Assembly (NCBI RefSeq): GCF_014647115.1
Contig: NZ_BMOO01000003.1
Span: 124,001 to 188,000 of the forward strand
Direction of reading: 5' to 3'
Origin: Halarchaeum rubridurum
Lineage (GTDB): Archaea; Halobacteriota; Halobacteria; Halobacteriales; Halobacteriaceae
DNA: 64,000 nucleotides
Of the stretch, positions 1 to 8,088 are shown one piece after another. Position 1 is the stretch's first letter. Each line of letters starts with the position of its first letter. A model generated the notes under the pieces. That model saw only the letters and a list, made by a program, of their open reading frames with translations, had not been told where the DNA came from and searched no databases. A program made the position numbers and the translations under genes.

Positions 1-45
1 CGCTCGTCCGGTAGGTGTTTGTCCGGGCGCGCCCCACCTCGGCGT

Positions 46-417
46 ATGAGCGATGCGTCGGTGGACTCGCGCTGGTGGTTGCTCGTCCTGGCGATGCCCG
101 TCGTGACGCTCGCCGAGGCCTGCCTCGCCTTCCTCCTCGTCGGCTTCGTCTCGGCCTCGACGGGCGCGAACGGGTTCGTGGCGCTGCTCGTCCCCGCCGC
201 GCCCTTCCTCGCCATCGCGCTTCTCGTGCGCGCCCTCCTCCCCCTCGCGCTCTACAAGGACGCGACGGCGGTTCGCGACGCCGACGTCGCGTGGGAGCCC
301 GACCCGGCGAACTGGGGGTTCCTCGGGCTCGGCCTGATATTCGTCCCCGTCCTCGACTCCCTGCTCGCCGTCGTCTACCTGACGCTGCGCTCGCGCGCCC
401 TCGACGACCAGGGCTGA
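46..417 (+). CDS. small membrane protein, unknown function
   Basis: A 123-residue hydrophobic protein with about three membrane segments (roughly residues 10-35, 43-65 and 88-112) and a short soluble stretch around residues 66-85. The ATG at 46 is preferred to an upstream GTG at 19 because the extra residues are basic and poorly haloarchaeal. I do not recognise the family. The gene ends 63 bases before the methionine synthase pair, which has its own promoter, so the two are probably not cotranscribed. Confidence 0.7.
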   Translation: MSDASVDSRWWLLVLAMPVVTLAEACLAFLLVGFVSASTGANGFVALLVPAAPFLAIALLVRALLPLALYKDATAVRDADVAWEPDPANWGFLGLGLIFVPVLDSLLAVVYLTLRSRALDDQG

Positions 418-443
418 TTACCGGCGTTCATCCGGCGGTAAAG

Positions 444-453
444 AAAATATTAA
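444..453 (+). promoter_or_regulatory. TATA box for the methionine synthase pair
   Basis: An A+T-only stretch, aaaatattaa, sits in otherwise G+C-rich DNA about 28-37 bases before the ATG at 481. That spacing would place the transcript start at or next to the ATG, which fits a leaderless mRNA, common in haloarchaea. Confidence 0.6.
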
Positions 454-480
454 CCGCGACGATACCGTAGCGCCGCGTCG

Positions 481-1482
481 ATGGAACACGCCGCGACGAC
501 GGCCGGGCTCTACCCGCTGCCGGACGCCCAGCGCGAGCGTCTCGCCGACCTCAAGGGCCGCGGGAAGGGCGGCCTCGTCGACGGGGACGAGTCCGCCGAC
601 GTGACCGCGGCCTACGACGCCGCCCGCGAGCGCCTCGTCGCCGTCCAGCGCGAGGCCGGCCTCGACCGCGTCGTCGAGGGCCAGGCCCGCTGGGACGACA
701 TGCTCGCCCACCCGCTCTGCGTCCACGAGAACGTCCGCACGGGCGACGTCGTACGCTACTACGACAACAACAACTTCTACCGCGAACCCGTCGTCACCGG
801 CCCGCTCACCGAGGACGGCGACCTCGCCGCCGACCTCTCGGCGGCCGCCCGCCTCACCGACCCCCTCCAGGCGGTCGTCCCCGGCCCCTACACGCTGTGC
901 GACCTCGCGCGCGACGACCACTACGGCTCGTTCGAGTCCTTCCTCGACGGCGTCGCCGACTTCCTCGCGGGCGAGGTCGCCGCCTTCCCCGACGCCGTCG
1001 AGACCGTCTTCGTCCTCGACCCGAGCCTCGTCACGGACCCGCCGGACGACGACGTCCACGAGCGCGTCCGGGACGCCGTCGACGCCGTGAACGACGCCGT
1101 CGACGCCGACGTCGTCCTCCACACCTACTGGGGCGCGCTCGGCGAGCGACTCCACGCCTACCTCCTCGACACGGGTGTCGACGCGCTCGGCTACGACCTC
1201 GTGAACGCCCACGAGGAGTGCGTCTACCTCGTCCAGGAGTACGGCACCGCCGACTCGGTCGCCCTCGGCGTCGTCGACGGCCAGAACACACGCATCGAGA
1301 GCCCCGGGACCGTCGCCGACCGACTCTCGTGGTTCCGCGAGAACGTCCCCGTCAGCGACTTCGAGACCGTCTACGCGACCCCGAACACCGAACTCTTCTA
1401 CCTGCCCGTGAACGCCTTCGGGGACAAACTCGACGCGCTCGCCGCGGGCGTCGAGGCGGCGCGCGCGGAGGTGGCCGAATGA
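481..1482 (+). CDS. MetE-like barrel protein lacking zinc ligands (methionine synthase partner)
   Basis: A 333-residue protein resembling the cobalamin-independent methionine synthase TIM barrel. It overlaps the next gene, the zinc-bearing barrel, by ATGA. The zinc His-x-Cys of the partner corresponds here to LHTYWG (about residue 214), so Cys is replaced by Tyr. The late zinc Cys of the partner (SPDCGL) corresponds here to TPNTEL, so Cys is replaced by Thr. In bacterial MetE the N-terminal barrel is likewise a zinc-free duplicate. By inference this is the non-catalytic, substrate-binding half of a split enzyme. A stand-alone role cannot be excluded. Confidence 0.8.
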   Translation: MEHAATTAGLYPLPDAQRERLADLKGRGKGGLVDGDESADVTAAYDAARERLVAVQREAGLDRVVEGQARWDDMLAHPLCVHENVRTGDVVRYYDNNNFYREPVVTGPLTEDGDLAADLSAAARLTDPLQAVVPGPYTLCDLARDDHYGSFESFLDGVADFLAGEVAAFPDAVETVFVLDPSLVTDPPDDDVHERVRDAVDAVNDAVDADVVLHTYWGALGERLHAYLLDTGVDALGYDLVNAHEECVYLVQEYGTADSVALGVVDGQNTRIESPGTVADRLSWFRENVPVSDFETVYATPNTELFYLPVNAFGDKLDALAAGVEAARAEVAE

Positions 1483-2555
1483 GCGACGGCGTCGCCGGCC
1501 GCGAGCGCTTCCGGCCGGCCGACCACCCGCACGACCACTTCCTCCTCACGACGGTCGTCGGCTCCTACCCGAAGCCCGCGTGGCTGACGGACGTCCGCGA
1601 GCGCCACGAGGCGGACGGCGACGCCGTCGGCGACGACGAGTGGCAAGAGGCCATCGACGACGCGAGCCGGCTCATCACGGACGAACACGAGCGCGCGGGC
1701 CTCGACGCGGTCTGCGACGGCGAGATGCGCCGCGAGGAGATGGTCGAGTTCTTCGCCCGACGCATCGGCGGCTACGAGTTCAAGGGCCCCGTGAAGGTGT
1801 GGGGGCACAACTACTTCGACAAACCCAGCGTCGTCTCCGAGGTCACGTACGAGGAACCGTGGCTCCGCGAGGAGTACGAGTTCACCGCCGGCGTCGCCGA
1901 CCGGCCGGTCAAGGTGCCGATAACCGGCCCCTACACCCTCGCCACGTGGAGTTTCGACGAGGTCTACGACGACGACGCCGCGCTCACGTACGCCCTCGCG
2001 GACCTCATCAACGAGGAGGTCTCGCGCCTCGTCGAGGCCGGCGCGCGCTACGTCCAGCTCGACGAACCCGCACTCGCCACCGCCCCGGAGGACCACGCCG
2101 TCGTCGGCGAGTGCCTCGAACGGATCGTCGACGGCATCCCCGACGACGTCCGCGTCTGCCTCCACGTCTGCTACGGCGACTACGGCGAGATATACCCCGC
2201 GATCAACGACTACCCCATCGACGAGTTCGACGTCGAACTCGCCAACGGCGACTACGAGCAGATAGACGTCTTCGCGGACGGCGACTTCGCCCCCGACCTC
2301 GCGCTCGGCGTCGTCGACGCCCACACCCCGACCGTCGAACCCGTCGCGGAGATAGAGGCGAACATCCGCGAGGGCCTGACGGTCGTCCCGCCCGAGAAAC
2401 TCACCGTCAGCCCGGACTGCGGGCTCAAGATACTCCCGCGCGAGGCCGCCTACGCGAAACTCGAGAACATGGTCCGCGCCGCCCGCAACGTCGAGGCCGA
2501 CCTCGACAGCGGCGAGCTCGACGCCGCGGCGCTCCGGACGAGCGACCGACCCTAG
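1479..2555 (+). CDS. metE: methionine synthase, cobalamin-independent (MetE C-terminal barrel)
   Basis: A 358-residue protein that would transfer a methyl group from a reduced pterin donor to homocysteine in the cytoplasm. The early motif TTVVGSYPKP is typical of the MetE C-terminal domain. Zinc ligands are visible as LHVCYGDYGE (His and Cys near residues 229 and 231) and Cys in SPDCGLKIL (about 314). QLDEPAL contributes to the active site. The start overlaps the stop of the upstream barrel gene by ATGA, implying translational coupling. The methyl donor in haloarchaea is not evident from sequence. Confidence 0.88.
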   Translation: MSDGVAGRERFRPADHPHDHFLLTTVVGSYPKPAWLTDVRERHEADGDAVGDDEWQEAIDDASRLITDEHERAGLDAVCDGEMRREEMVEFFARRIGGYEFKGPVKVWGHNYFDKPSVVSEVTYEEPWLREEYEFTAGVADRPVKVPITGPYTLATWSFDEVYDDDAALTYALADLINEEVSRLVEAGARYVQLDEPALATAPEDHAVVGECLERIVDGIPDDVRVCLHVCYGDYGEIYPAINDYPIDEFDVELANGDYEQIDVFADGDFAPDLALGVVDAHTPTVEPVAEIEANIREGLTVVPPEKLTVSPDCGLKILPREAAYAKLENMVRAARNVEADLDSGELDAAALRTSDRP

Positions 2556-2668
2556 CCGCTCGTCTGACACGCCGGGGAGCAGTAGCCCGACGTCGCCGCG
2601 TTCGAGTCCTCGTACGCCTTGAACGCCGTACCGCAGTGCACGCACTCGTAGGTCTCGAAGTCCGACAT
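2552..2668 (-). CDS. 38-residue zinc-ribbon protein
   Basis: A very short reading frame with Cys at positions 9, 12, 30 and 34 (CVHC and CSPAC), the pattern of a single zinc-binding knuckle pair. Residues between are mostly polar with an acidic patch, as in haloarchaeal one-domain zinc finger proteins. It is convergent with metE and the two stop codons share the four bases CTAG. A TATA-like stretch (taaataattg read on the minus strand, near 2731-2740) lies about 65 bases upstream. Function unknown; nucleic-acid or protein binding is a guess. Confidence 0.68.
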   Translation of the reverse strand: MSDFETYECVHCGTAFKAYEDSNAATSGYCSPACQTSG

Positions 2669-2969
2669 ACAGGGGGCCGTGGGGCCGCGGGACAGTTGGA
2701 CCTTGCGGCGGCCCGTGGAGTAACAATTATTTACCCCCGGCTACTACCGCCGGGCGTCTCCGACAGACGGTGGCCCCTTCGGGGGGAGGGGTCGCCATCG
2801 GAACCTCGTCGGAGACTCGTTTCGAGCACGGGGAGCGACGGCGTCGCGCACACGCCATCGGAACCAGATTCGACGACACGCGACGCGTCGCTCCTCGCGT
2901 CGCTCGGCTGTAACTCGCTCGCTCAACTCCTCTTGGCGTCTTCACTTCTCACGTTGTTCGCAGGAAAAC
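2669..2969. other. gene-free stretch between zinc protein and tRNA
   Basis: About 300 bases. It holds the minus-strand TATA-like element near 2731-2740 for the small zinc protein and, next to the tRNA 3' end, a T-rich run read on the minus strand (cgttttcctg) that may end the tRNA transcript. A 10-base sequence, gccatcggaa, occurs twice (near 2800 and 2849). The open frames across it are Arg/Pro-rich and look like antisense noise. I see no convincing gene. Confidence 0.5.
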
Positions 2970-3042
2970 GGGCCGGGAGGGAATTGAACCCCCGACCGTC
3001 TGATTAAGAGTCAGACGCTCTGCCTAACTGAGCTACCGGCCC
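2970..3042 (-). tRNA. tRNA-Lys (anticodon CUU)
   Basis: Read on the minus strand this folds as a complete 73-base cloverleaf. The acceptor stem is GGGCCGG/CCGGCCC, the D arm starts TAGCTCAGTTAGGCA, the anticodon stem is TCTGA/TCAGA with loop CTCTTAA (anticodon CTT), and the T loop is TTCAATT closed by five pairs. No intron and no encoded CCA are visible. Confidence 0.97.
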
Positions 3043-3070
3043 AACGCATTCACGACTTACCGCGGGGTAG

Positions 3071-3082
3071 TCAAATAAGTTT
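3071..3082 (-). promoter_or_regulatory. TATA box for tRNA-Lys
   Basis: On the minus strand the sequence reads AAACTTATTTGA, centred about 34 bases upstream of the tRNA 5' end and preceded by an A-rich BRE-like ggaaag. Position and composition fit a haloarchaeal tRNA promoter. Confidence 0.6.
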
Positions 3083-3150
3083 CTTTCCGGGGGCGACGTG
3101 GGTGGCGCTGGCACGTCGGCCTGCGACGCGTTCACACGCGCTGTCGGGAG

Positions 3151-3158
3151 CGTTAAGT
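3151..3158 (+). promoter_or_regulatory. TATA-like element before the RCK/DHH gene
   Basis: The only A+T-leaning patch upstream of the gene, cgttaagt, lies about 25-32 bases before the ATG at 3183. That spacing supports a leaderless transcript and favours 3183 over the in-frame ATG at 3210. Confidence 0.4.
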
Positions 3159-3182
3159 GACGCCGCGCGGTAGCGTTCGGTC

Positions 3183-4646
3183 ATGAGTAGCCGGGCTACG
3201 ATCTCGTCCATGTCGACGTACGCGATCCTCGGATGCGGGAGCGTCGGGCACGCGGTCGCCGAGGAACTCGTCGAGCGCGGGAAGGACGTGCTCATCGTCG
3301 ACCGGGACGAGTCCCGGGTCGAGGCGCTGCGCGACCAGGACCTGAACGCGCAGGCCGCGGACATCCGCGACGAGGAGGTCGCGGAGCTCGTCGCCGACCG
3401 CGACGTCGTCCTCGTGATGGCCTCGGACGTCGAGGCCAACGAGGCCGCGGTGCGGAACATCCGCGGGCGCGACGACGAGCAGTTCCTCGTCGTCCGCGCG
3501 AGCGACCCCGTGTCGAGCGACGAACTCACGGGGCTCGGCGCGGACGTCGTCATCAACCCCTCCTCGGTCATCGCGGACGCCGCGCTCCACGCCCTCGAAT
3601 CGGGCGAGCTGGAGTACAAGGCCCGCCAGCTCGCGGAGGTCATCGAGGGGACGACGGACCGACTCGCCATCGTCACCCACGACAACCCCGACCCGGACTC
3701 CATCGCGGCGGCGGCGGCGCTCCAGTCCATCGCGGACCACCTCGGGGTCGCCGCGGACATCCTCTACTTCGGCGAGATCGGCCACCAGGAGAACCGGGCG
3801 TTCGTCAATCTCCTCGACATCGAGTTGACGCCGTACGACGACGTGGACATCGACGACTACGACACCGTCGCGCTCGTCGACCCCGCGAAGGCCGGCGAGA
3901 TGCAGGTCGAGGGCTCCATCGACGTCTTCATCGACCACTACGAGGCCGACGACGAGGTGGACGCGGAGTTCGTCGACGTCCGCCCGAACGTTTCGGCGAC
4001 CTCCACGATACTCACGAAGTACATCCAGGAGTTCGACCTCTCGGTCTCCCAGGAGGTGGCGACGGCGCTCCTCTACGGCATCCGCGCGGAGACGCTGGAC
4101 TTCCGCCGGGAGACGACGCCCGCGGACCTGACGGCCGCCGCGTATCTCTACCCGTTCGCGGACCACGACGTCCTGGAGCAAGTCGAGTCGCCGAACATGA
4201 GCCCGGAGACGCTCGACGTGCTCGCGGAGGCCATCACGAACCGCGACGTGCAGGGGAGCCACCTCGTCAGCGACGCGGGGTTCATCCGGGACCGGGACGC
4301 GCTCGCGCAGGCCGCCCAACAGCTCCTCAACCTCGAGGGAATCACGACGACCGCGGTGTTCGGCATCGTCGACGACACCATCTACCTCGCGGCGCGTTCG
4401 AAGGACATCCGCATGAACATCGGCAAAGTCCTGCAGGACGCCTTCCACGACATCGGCGAGGCGGGCGGACACTCGACGCAGGGGTCGGCGGAGATTCCGC
4501 TCGGAATCTTCACGGGAATCGAGACGTCCGAGGAGAACCGCGAGACGCTCCTCGGGTTGACCGAGGAGGCGGTGAAGCGCAAACTCTTCGACGCGATGGG
4601 CGTCGACCAGGAGGCGACGTCCGCGACGCAGAACGGCGGCAGTTAA
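3183..4646 (+). CDS. RCK-N (TrkA-N) and DHH/DHHA1 phosphoesterase fusion
   Basis: A 487-residue protein. Residues about 10-130 form a Rossmann RCK-N domain with the NAD(H)-binding start YAILGCGSVGHAV and acidic strand ends. Residues about 155-470 form a DHH-type phosphoesterase: motif I HDNPDPDS, an Asp in ALVDPAK, then IDHYEADD where the family usually has DHH, and a DHHA1 segment with GGHSTQGSAE. The architecture suggests a phosphodiesterase (nano-RNA or cyclic dinucleotide class) gated by a nucleotide or redox ligand. Substrate is unknown. DHY in place of DHH could alter metal binding. Confidence 0.85.
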   Translation: MSSRATISSMSTYAILGCGSVGHAVAEELVERGKDVLIVDRDESRVEALRDQDLNAQAADIRDEEVAELVADRDVVLVMASDVEANEAAVRNIRGRDDEQFLVVRASDPVSSDELTGLGADVVINPSSVIADAALHALESGELEYKARQLAEVIEGTTDRLAIVTHDNPDPDSIAAAAALQSIADHLGVAADILYFGEIGHQENRAFVNLLDIELTPYDDVDIDDYDTVALVDPAKAGEMQVEGSIDVFIDHYEADDEVDAEFVDVRPNVSATSTILTKYIQEFDLSVSQEVATALLYGIRAETLDFRRETTPADLTAAAYLYPFADHDVLEQVESPNMSPETLDVLAEAITNRDVQGSHLVSDAGFIRDRDALAQAAQQLLNLEGITTTAVFGIVDDTIYLAARSKDIRMNIGKVLQDAFHDIGEAGGHSTQGSAEIPLGIFTGIETSEENRETLLGLTEEAVKRKLFDAMGVDQEATSATQNGGS

Positions 4647-4933
4647 GCGAGCGCGTGCTCGGCCTCGTCGTCCGACTTGAGGCGCTCGACGATGTCGTTG
4701 ATGAGCACGACGTCGCCGACGGCCCGGACCCACCGGTAGGGGACGATGACGCCGCGTCGGCCGGTGTCGTAGTCCGCGAACAGGTCGGGGTTGAGTTCGC
4801 CGAGCGCGAGGCCGTTGACGACCTCGGCGTCGAGGTCGAGACGGATGTCCTCGATTTCGCCGACGAAGACGCCGTTGTTCGAGTAGACCTCGCGGCCGAC
4901 GAGCGACGTTATCTCCTGCGGTGTGTCGTCCAT
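4643..4933 (-). CDS. PRC-barrel domain protein
   Basis: A 96-residue single-domain PRC-barrel protein. It shows the typical opening ITSLVGREVYSNNGVFVGEI, a middle DLDAEVVNGLALG and a closing VIVPYRWVRAVGDVVLI. Small archaeal PRC-barrel proteins are linked to RNA processing, division or photosystem-like assembly, and the sequence does not say which applies here. It is convergent with the RCK/DHH gene and shares the four bases TTAA between the two stop codons. Confidence 0.88.
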   Translation of the reverse strand: MDDTPQEITSLVGREVYSNNGVFVGEIEDIRLDLDAEVVNGLALGELNPDLFADYDTGRRGVIVPYRWVRAVGDVVLINDIVERLKSDDEAEHALA

Positions 4934-4957
4934 ACCTGCTGGTGGGTACGCCGCCTC

Positions 4958-6085
4958 TTAACTCTTGGAGCTATCGGGCGCGTCGAGCAGGCTCGCGAGC
5001 GCGCGGAGCGCGGCGTCCATGTCCGTCGGGGCGCGCCCGAGGCTGATGCGGACCCGTGCGTCGTCGTCGAAGAACCGCCCGGGCGCGAGTAGGAGGCCGT
5101 TCTCCCACGCGCGCTCGACGAGGTCGTCGGTGTCGACGCCCGTCGGTTCGAGGAACGCGAACGTGCTGCCGTCGGCGACGAACCCCTCGACGTCGTCGCG
5201 CGCCGCGAGGAACTCCGCGAGCAGCGCCGAGTTCTCCGCGAGGAGGGCGCGCTGTTCGGCGAGCAGGTCGTCGGCGTGGTGGAGCGCGCGCATCCCGTAC
5301 GCCCGCGAGACGTCCGCGACGCCGGGGACGTGGTGTGAGACCTCGCGGGCGCGCTCGACGAAGTCGGCGTCGGCGACGAGCCACCCGATGCGGAGGTCGC
5401 CGAGGCCGAGGAACTTCGTGAGCGACCCCGTGACGACGGTGTCGTTGAGGCCGGCGGCGGTCGGGCCGCCGAGCGCGCCGTCCGTACGCGCTTGGTCGTC
5501 GGTGACGAACGGCGCGTACACCTCGTCGACGAGCAGGCGTGCGCCGTAGTCGCCCGCGTGTTCGGCGACGTCGGCGAGCGTCTCGCGGTCGGCGAGTCGC
5601 CCGCTGGGGTTGTGGCGGTTCGTGACGGTGACGAGGCTCGTGTCGTCCGTGAGCGCCTTCTCGACGCGCTCGGGGACGAGCCGATAGTCGTCCTCGCGGA
5701 GGAACCGGTCGACGGCGGCGTCGAAGGCCGCGGGCGTCCGTCGGTGGGGTTCGTAGCCGGGTTTCTCGACGAGCGCGCGCTGGCGCTCGTCCGCGCGCTC
5801 GCTCGTCGGGTCGGCGTCGAGCGCGGTGGCGATGGCGAGGAAGTTCGCGTGGCTCGCCCCCGCGGTCACGAGGACGCACTCGGGGTCGACGCCGTACTCG
5901 GCCGCGATCTGCATCTCGAGCGTCGCGCCGACGGGCGGGTCCGAGCGTCCCTCCAGGGCCGGCGGGACGGTCGCCGGGCGCTCTTGGGTCTCCGTGACGC
6001 CGCGCAGGTCGCTCGAACCGAGGTCGTACATGGCGACGTCGGGGCGACCCTGGAGCCACTCGAGATACTCGATGTGGGGGAACAT
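4958..6085 (-). CDS. PLP-dependent aminotransferase, class I/II
   Basis: A 375-residue fold-type I enzyme. The Schiff-base Lys lies in SLTKFLGLGDLRIGW, the cofactor Asp/Tyr pair is in LLVDEVYAPF, and the NRHNPSGR loop is the NP-G motif of aspartate-aminotransferase relatives. The C-terminal FFDDDARVRISLG carries the carboxylate-binding Arg. Start at the ATG at 6085 (MFPHIEY); the upstream extension is not family-like. Substrate specificity is not readable. The gene sits alone between the PRC-barrel gene and a membrane protein. Confidence 0.85.
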   Translation of the reverse strand: MFPHIEYLEWLQGRPDVAMYDLGSSDLRGVTETQERPATVPPALEGRSDPPVGATLEMQIAAEYGVDPECVLVTAGASHANFLAIATALDADPTSERADERQRALVEKPGYEPHRRTPAAFDAAVDRFLREDDYRLVPERVEKALTDDTSLVTVTNRHNPSGRLADRETLADVAEHAGDYGARLLVDEVYAPFVTDDQARTDGALGGPTAAGLNDTVVTGSLTKFLGLGDLRIGWLVADADFVERAREVSHHVPGVADVSRAYGMRALHHADDLLAEQRALLAENSALLAEFLAARDDVEGFVADGSTFAFLEPTGVDTDDLVERAWENGLLLAPGRFFDDDARVRISLGRAPTDMDAALRALASLLDAPDSSKS

Positions 6086-6127
6086 ACGTGGGACTTCACG
6101 CCCGCCGCCCAAAGCCGTTGTCGCTCG

Positions 6128-7030
6128 CTACGCCGGGTAGTCGTAGGGGACGTCGAGGCGGTCGAGGACGAGCAGCGAGTGCGAGCGGAGGTAGGCGGTC
6201 GCGGGCCCACGGAGGCAGACGAGGTAGCAGGCGGCCCCGACGGCCCCGATGGCGAGCGCGACGACGCCCGCGAGCGCGCCCGCCTGCCCGCCGAGAGCGG
6301 TCGCGCCGTACGCGAGGGCGAACGGGAGGGCGAACGCGCCGGCGACGATGCTCCCGGCGACGACGTACGCGACGCCGAGGCAGGCCCGGACGACGAGATA
6401 GGCGCCGAACTCGTCGGGGGCGGCGGCGAGCGCGGGGCGGAGGGTGCGCCACCCCGACCTGATGCCGGCCTCGCCGTGGGCCATCAGCGGGACGACGAAC
6501 GACGTGGTGAGCGCGGAGGCGGCGAGCGCGCCCACGACGAGCGCGCCCACGACGGGGACGCAGACGACCGTGAGCACGAGGGCGACCGCGGAGCCGTCGC
6601 GCGCCGCGGCGAGGATGCCGGCGACGAACGCCCCGAGCGGCACGACGACGAGCACCACGAGACAGCACCGGAAGCAGAAGAGCCGGAGCCCGTCGCGGGC
6701 GTGCGCGCCGAGCGACCGGCGCAGCCCACCGTCCGTCTCGACGAAGTCGACGAGGAGGAACTCGAAGACGGAGGCGACGAACCCGAGAGCGAGGGCGACC
6801 GCGAGGAACGCGAGCGTCCGGGGTGCCAGCGTCGGGTCGGGCACGCTCGGGAGGCCGAGGGCGTTCAACGGGAGCGTCACGAGACCGACGCCGGGCGGCC
6901 GGACGGACGTCCCGCCGGCGAGGACGGCGAGGAGGGCGAGGCGGAGCCAGACGCCCGCGCGGACGGGCCGGAGGAGTTCGCGCGTCTCGACGGCCGCGCG
7001 GCGGAGCGTCTCGACGGCGTACCACGACAT
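6128..7030 (-). CDS. polytopic membrane protein of haloarchaeal type
   Basis: A 300-residue protein with about six membrane segments and an N-terminal amphipathic start (MSWYAVETLRRA). Hydrophilic loops carry VETDGGLRRSLGAH and HGEAGIRSGWRTLRPAL, resembling the DUF7544-type haloarchaeal membrane proteins as I remember them; that match is unverified. The ATG at 7030 is chosen because the longer frame adds an Arg-rich stretch unlike the rest. Function unknown. It is divergent from the ZIP transporter, so the intergenic metal-box-like palindrome could also affect it. Confidence 0.7.
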   Translation of the reverse strand: MSWYAVETLRRAAVETRELLRPVRAGVWLRLALLAVLAGGTSVRPPGVGLVTLPLNALGLPSVPDPTLAPRTLAFLAVALALGFVASVFEFLLVDFVETDGGLRRSLGAHARDGLRLFCFRCCLVVLVVVPLGAFVAGILAAARDGSAVALVLTVVCVPVVGALVVGALAASALTTSFVVPLMAHGEAGIRSGWRTLRPALAAAPDEFGAYLVVRACLGVAYVVAGSIVAGAFALPFALAYGATALGGQAGALAGVVALAIGAVGAACYLVCLRGPATAYLRSHSLLVLDRLDVPYDYPA

Positions 7031-7120
7031 ACCCGGACCTGGATGCGACGGGGGAAAAAGACGACGACCACCGGGGCGGGCGACGGCGCGGCGGGACCGG
7101 GGACGTCGGCGCACTCCGAT

Positions 7121-7134
7121 TTAGGTGAACCGAA
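7121..7134 (+). promoter_or_regulatory. metal-regulator-like operator upstream of ZIP transporter
   Basis: The sequence ttaggtgaaccgaa is a 14-base inverted repeat (TTAGGT / ACCGAA, one mismatch between arms). It overlaps a BRE-like cgaaa, and a TATA-like stretch follows at about 7136-7149. It resembles operators of DtxR/MntR/SirR-family metal regulators. Its position 58-71 bases before a ZIP gene suggests metal-dependent repression; this is inference. Confidence 0.5.
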
Positions 7135-7191
7135 AGATATGTTTCTATACGGCCAAACGTAAGTGGGCGCGAGTGCAAGCACCGCGTAGGT

Positions 7192-8022
7192 ATGGACGTC
7201 CTCGCGGCCTACGCGTTCGTCTTCGTCGCCGGTCTCGTCACCTGTTTCGCCACGGGACTCGGGGCGTTCCCGTTTTTCGTCGTCGCGGACGTCCCCGAGC
7301 GGTGGACCGTCGCCCTCTGGGGGCTCGCCTCGGGCATCATGCTCTCCGCGTCCGGCTTCGGGCTCCTCCGCGAGGGGCTCGCCCTCACGACCGGCCTCCC
7401 GACGGTCCTCGCCGTCGGCGTCGTCGTCGGCGTCGCCCTCGTCGTCGTCTCGAACGCCGTCCTGGAGCGCGTCGACGTCGGCGACCACGACCACGACGCG
7501 CACCTCGACCCCGAGGCCGTCGCCGAGGGCGACGCGAAGAAACTCGCGCTCATCCTCGGCGTCCTCACCGTCCACTCCTTCCCCGAGGGCGTCGCCGTCG
7601 GCGTCTCCTTCGCCGAGATGGGGCTCCGGGGCGGCGTCCCCCTCTTCGGCCTCTCCGTCCCGCTCCTCGCGGTCGTGATGACGGTCGCCATCAGCGTCCA
7701 CAACGTCCCGGAGGGCCTGGCCGTCTCCATCCCGCTCAAGGCGATGGGCGTCTCGAAGTGGCGGATGGTCGGCGCGGCGGTCTTCTCCAGTCTCCCGCAG
7801 CCCATCGGCGCCGTCGTCGCCTTCGGGTTCGTCACGTGGGCGTACGACTTCCTCCCGTTCGGCTACGGCTTCGCCGCCGGGGCGATGGTCTACCTCGTCC
7901 TCACCGAGTTCGTCCCCGAAGCCCTGGAAGCCGGCCGGGACCTCGACGGGAACGGCTACCGGGAGCTCGCGGCCGGCGTCGCGGCCGGCGTCGCCGTCAT
8001 GCTCCCGTTGCTCTTCGTCTGA
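7192..8022 (+). CDS. ZIP family divalent metal transporter
   Basis: A 276-residue membrane protein with about eight segments. The two ZIP signature helices are clear: HSFPEGVAVG (helix 4) and HNVPEGLAVS (helix 5), whose His and Glu residues form the metal site. A cytoplasmic His/Asp loop, GDHDHDAH, follows helix 3. The family imports Zn, Mn or Fe into the cytoplasm. Which metal cannot be told from the sequence, but the operator-like palindrome upstream points to metal-responsive control. Confidence 0.92.
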   Translation: MDVLAAYAFVFVAGLVTCFATGLGAFPFFVVADVPERWTVALWGLASGIMLSASGFGLLREGLALTTGLPTVLAVGVVVGVALVVVSNAVLERVDVGDHDHDAHLDPEAVAEGDAKKLALILGVLTVHSFPEGVAVGVSFAEMGLRGGVPLFGLSVPLLAVVMTVAISVHNVPEGLAVSIPLKAMGVSKWRMVGAAVFSSLPQPIGAVVAFGFVTWAYDFLPFGYGFAAGAMVYLVLTEFVPEALEAGRDLDGNGYRELAAGVAAGVAVMLPLLFV

Positions 8023-8088
8023 GGCGGTGCGGCCGGCGTCGACGAGCGCGCGACGCAGAAGAGAACGGGGCCGCGCGTCGCCTGCCGG

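Noticed and set aside
2727-2945. A 72-residue minus-strand frame next to the tRNA
   Set aside because: Composition is Arg/Pro/Ser-rich without the acidic bias of real genes here, and it lies where the tRNA transcript should end.
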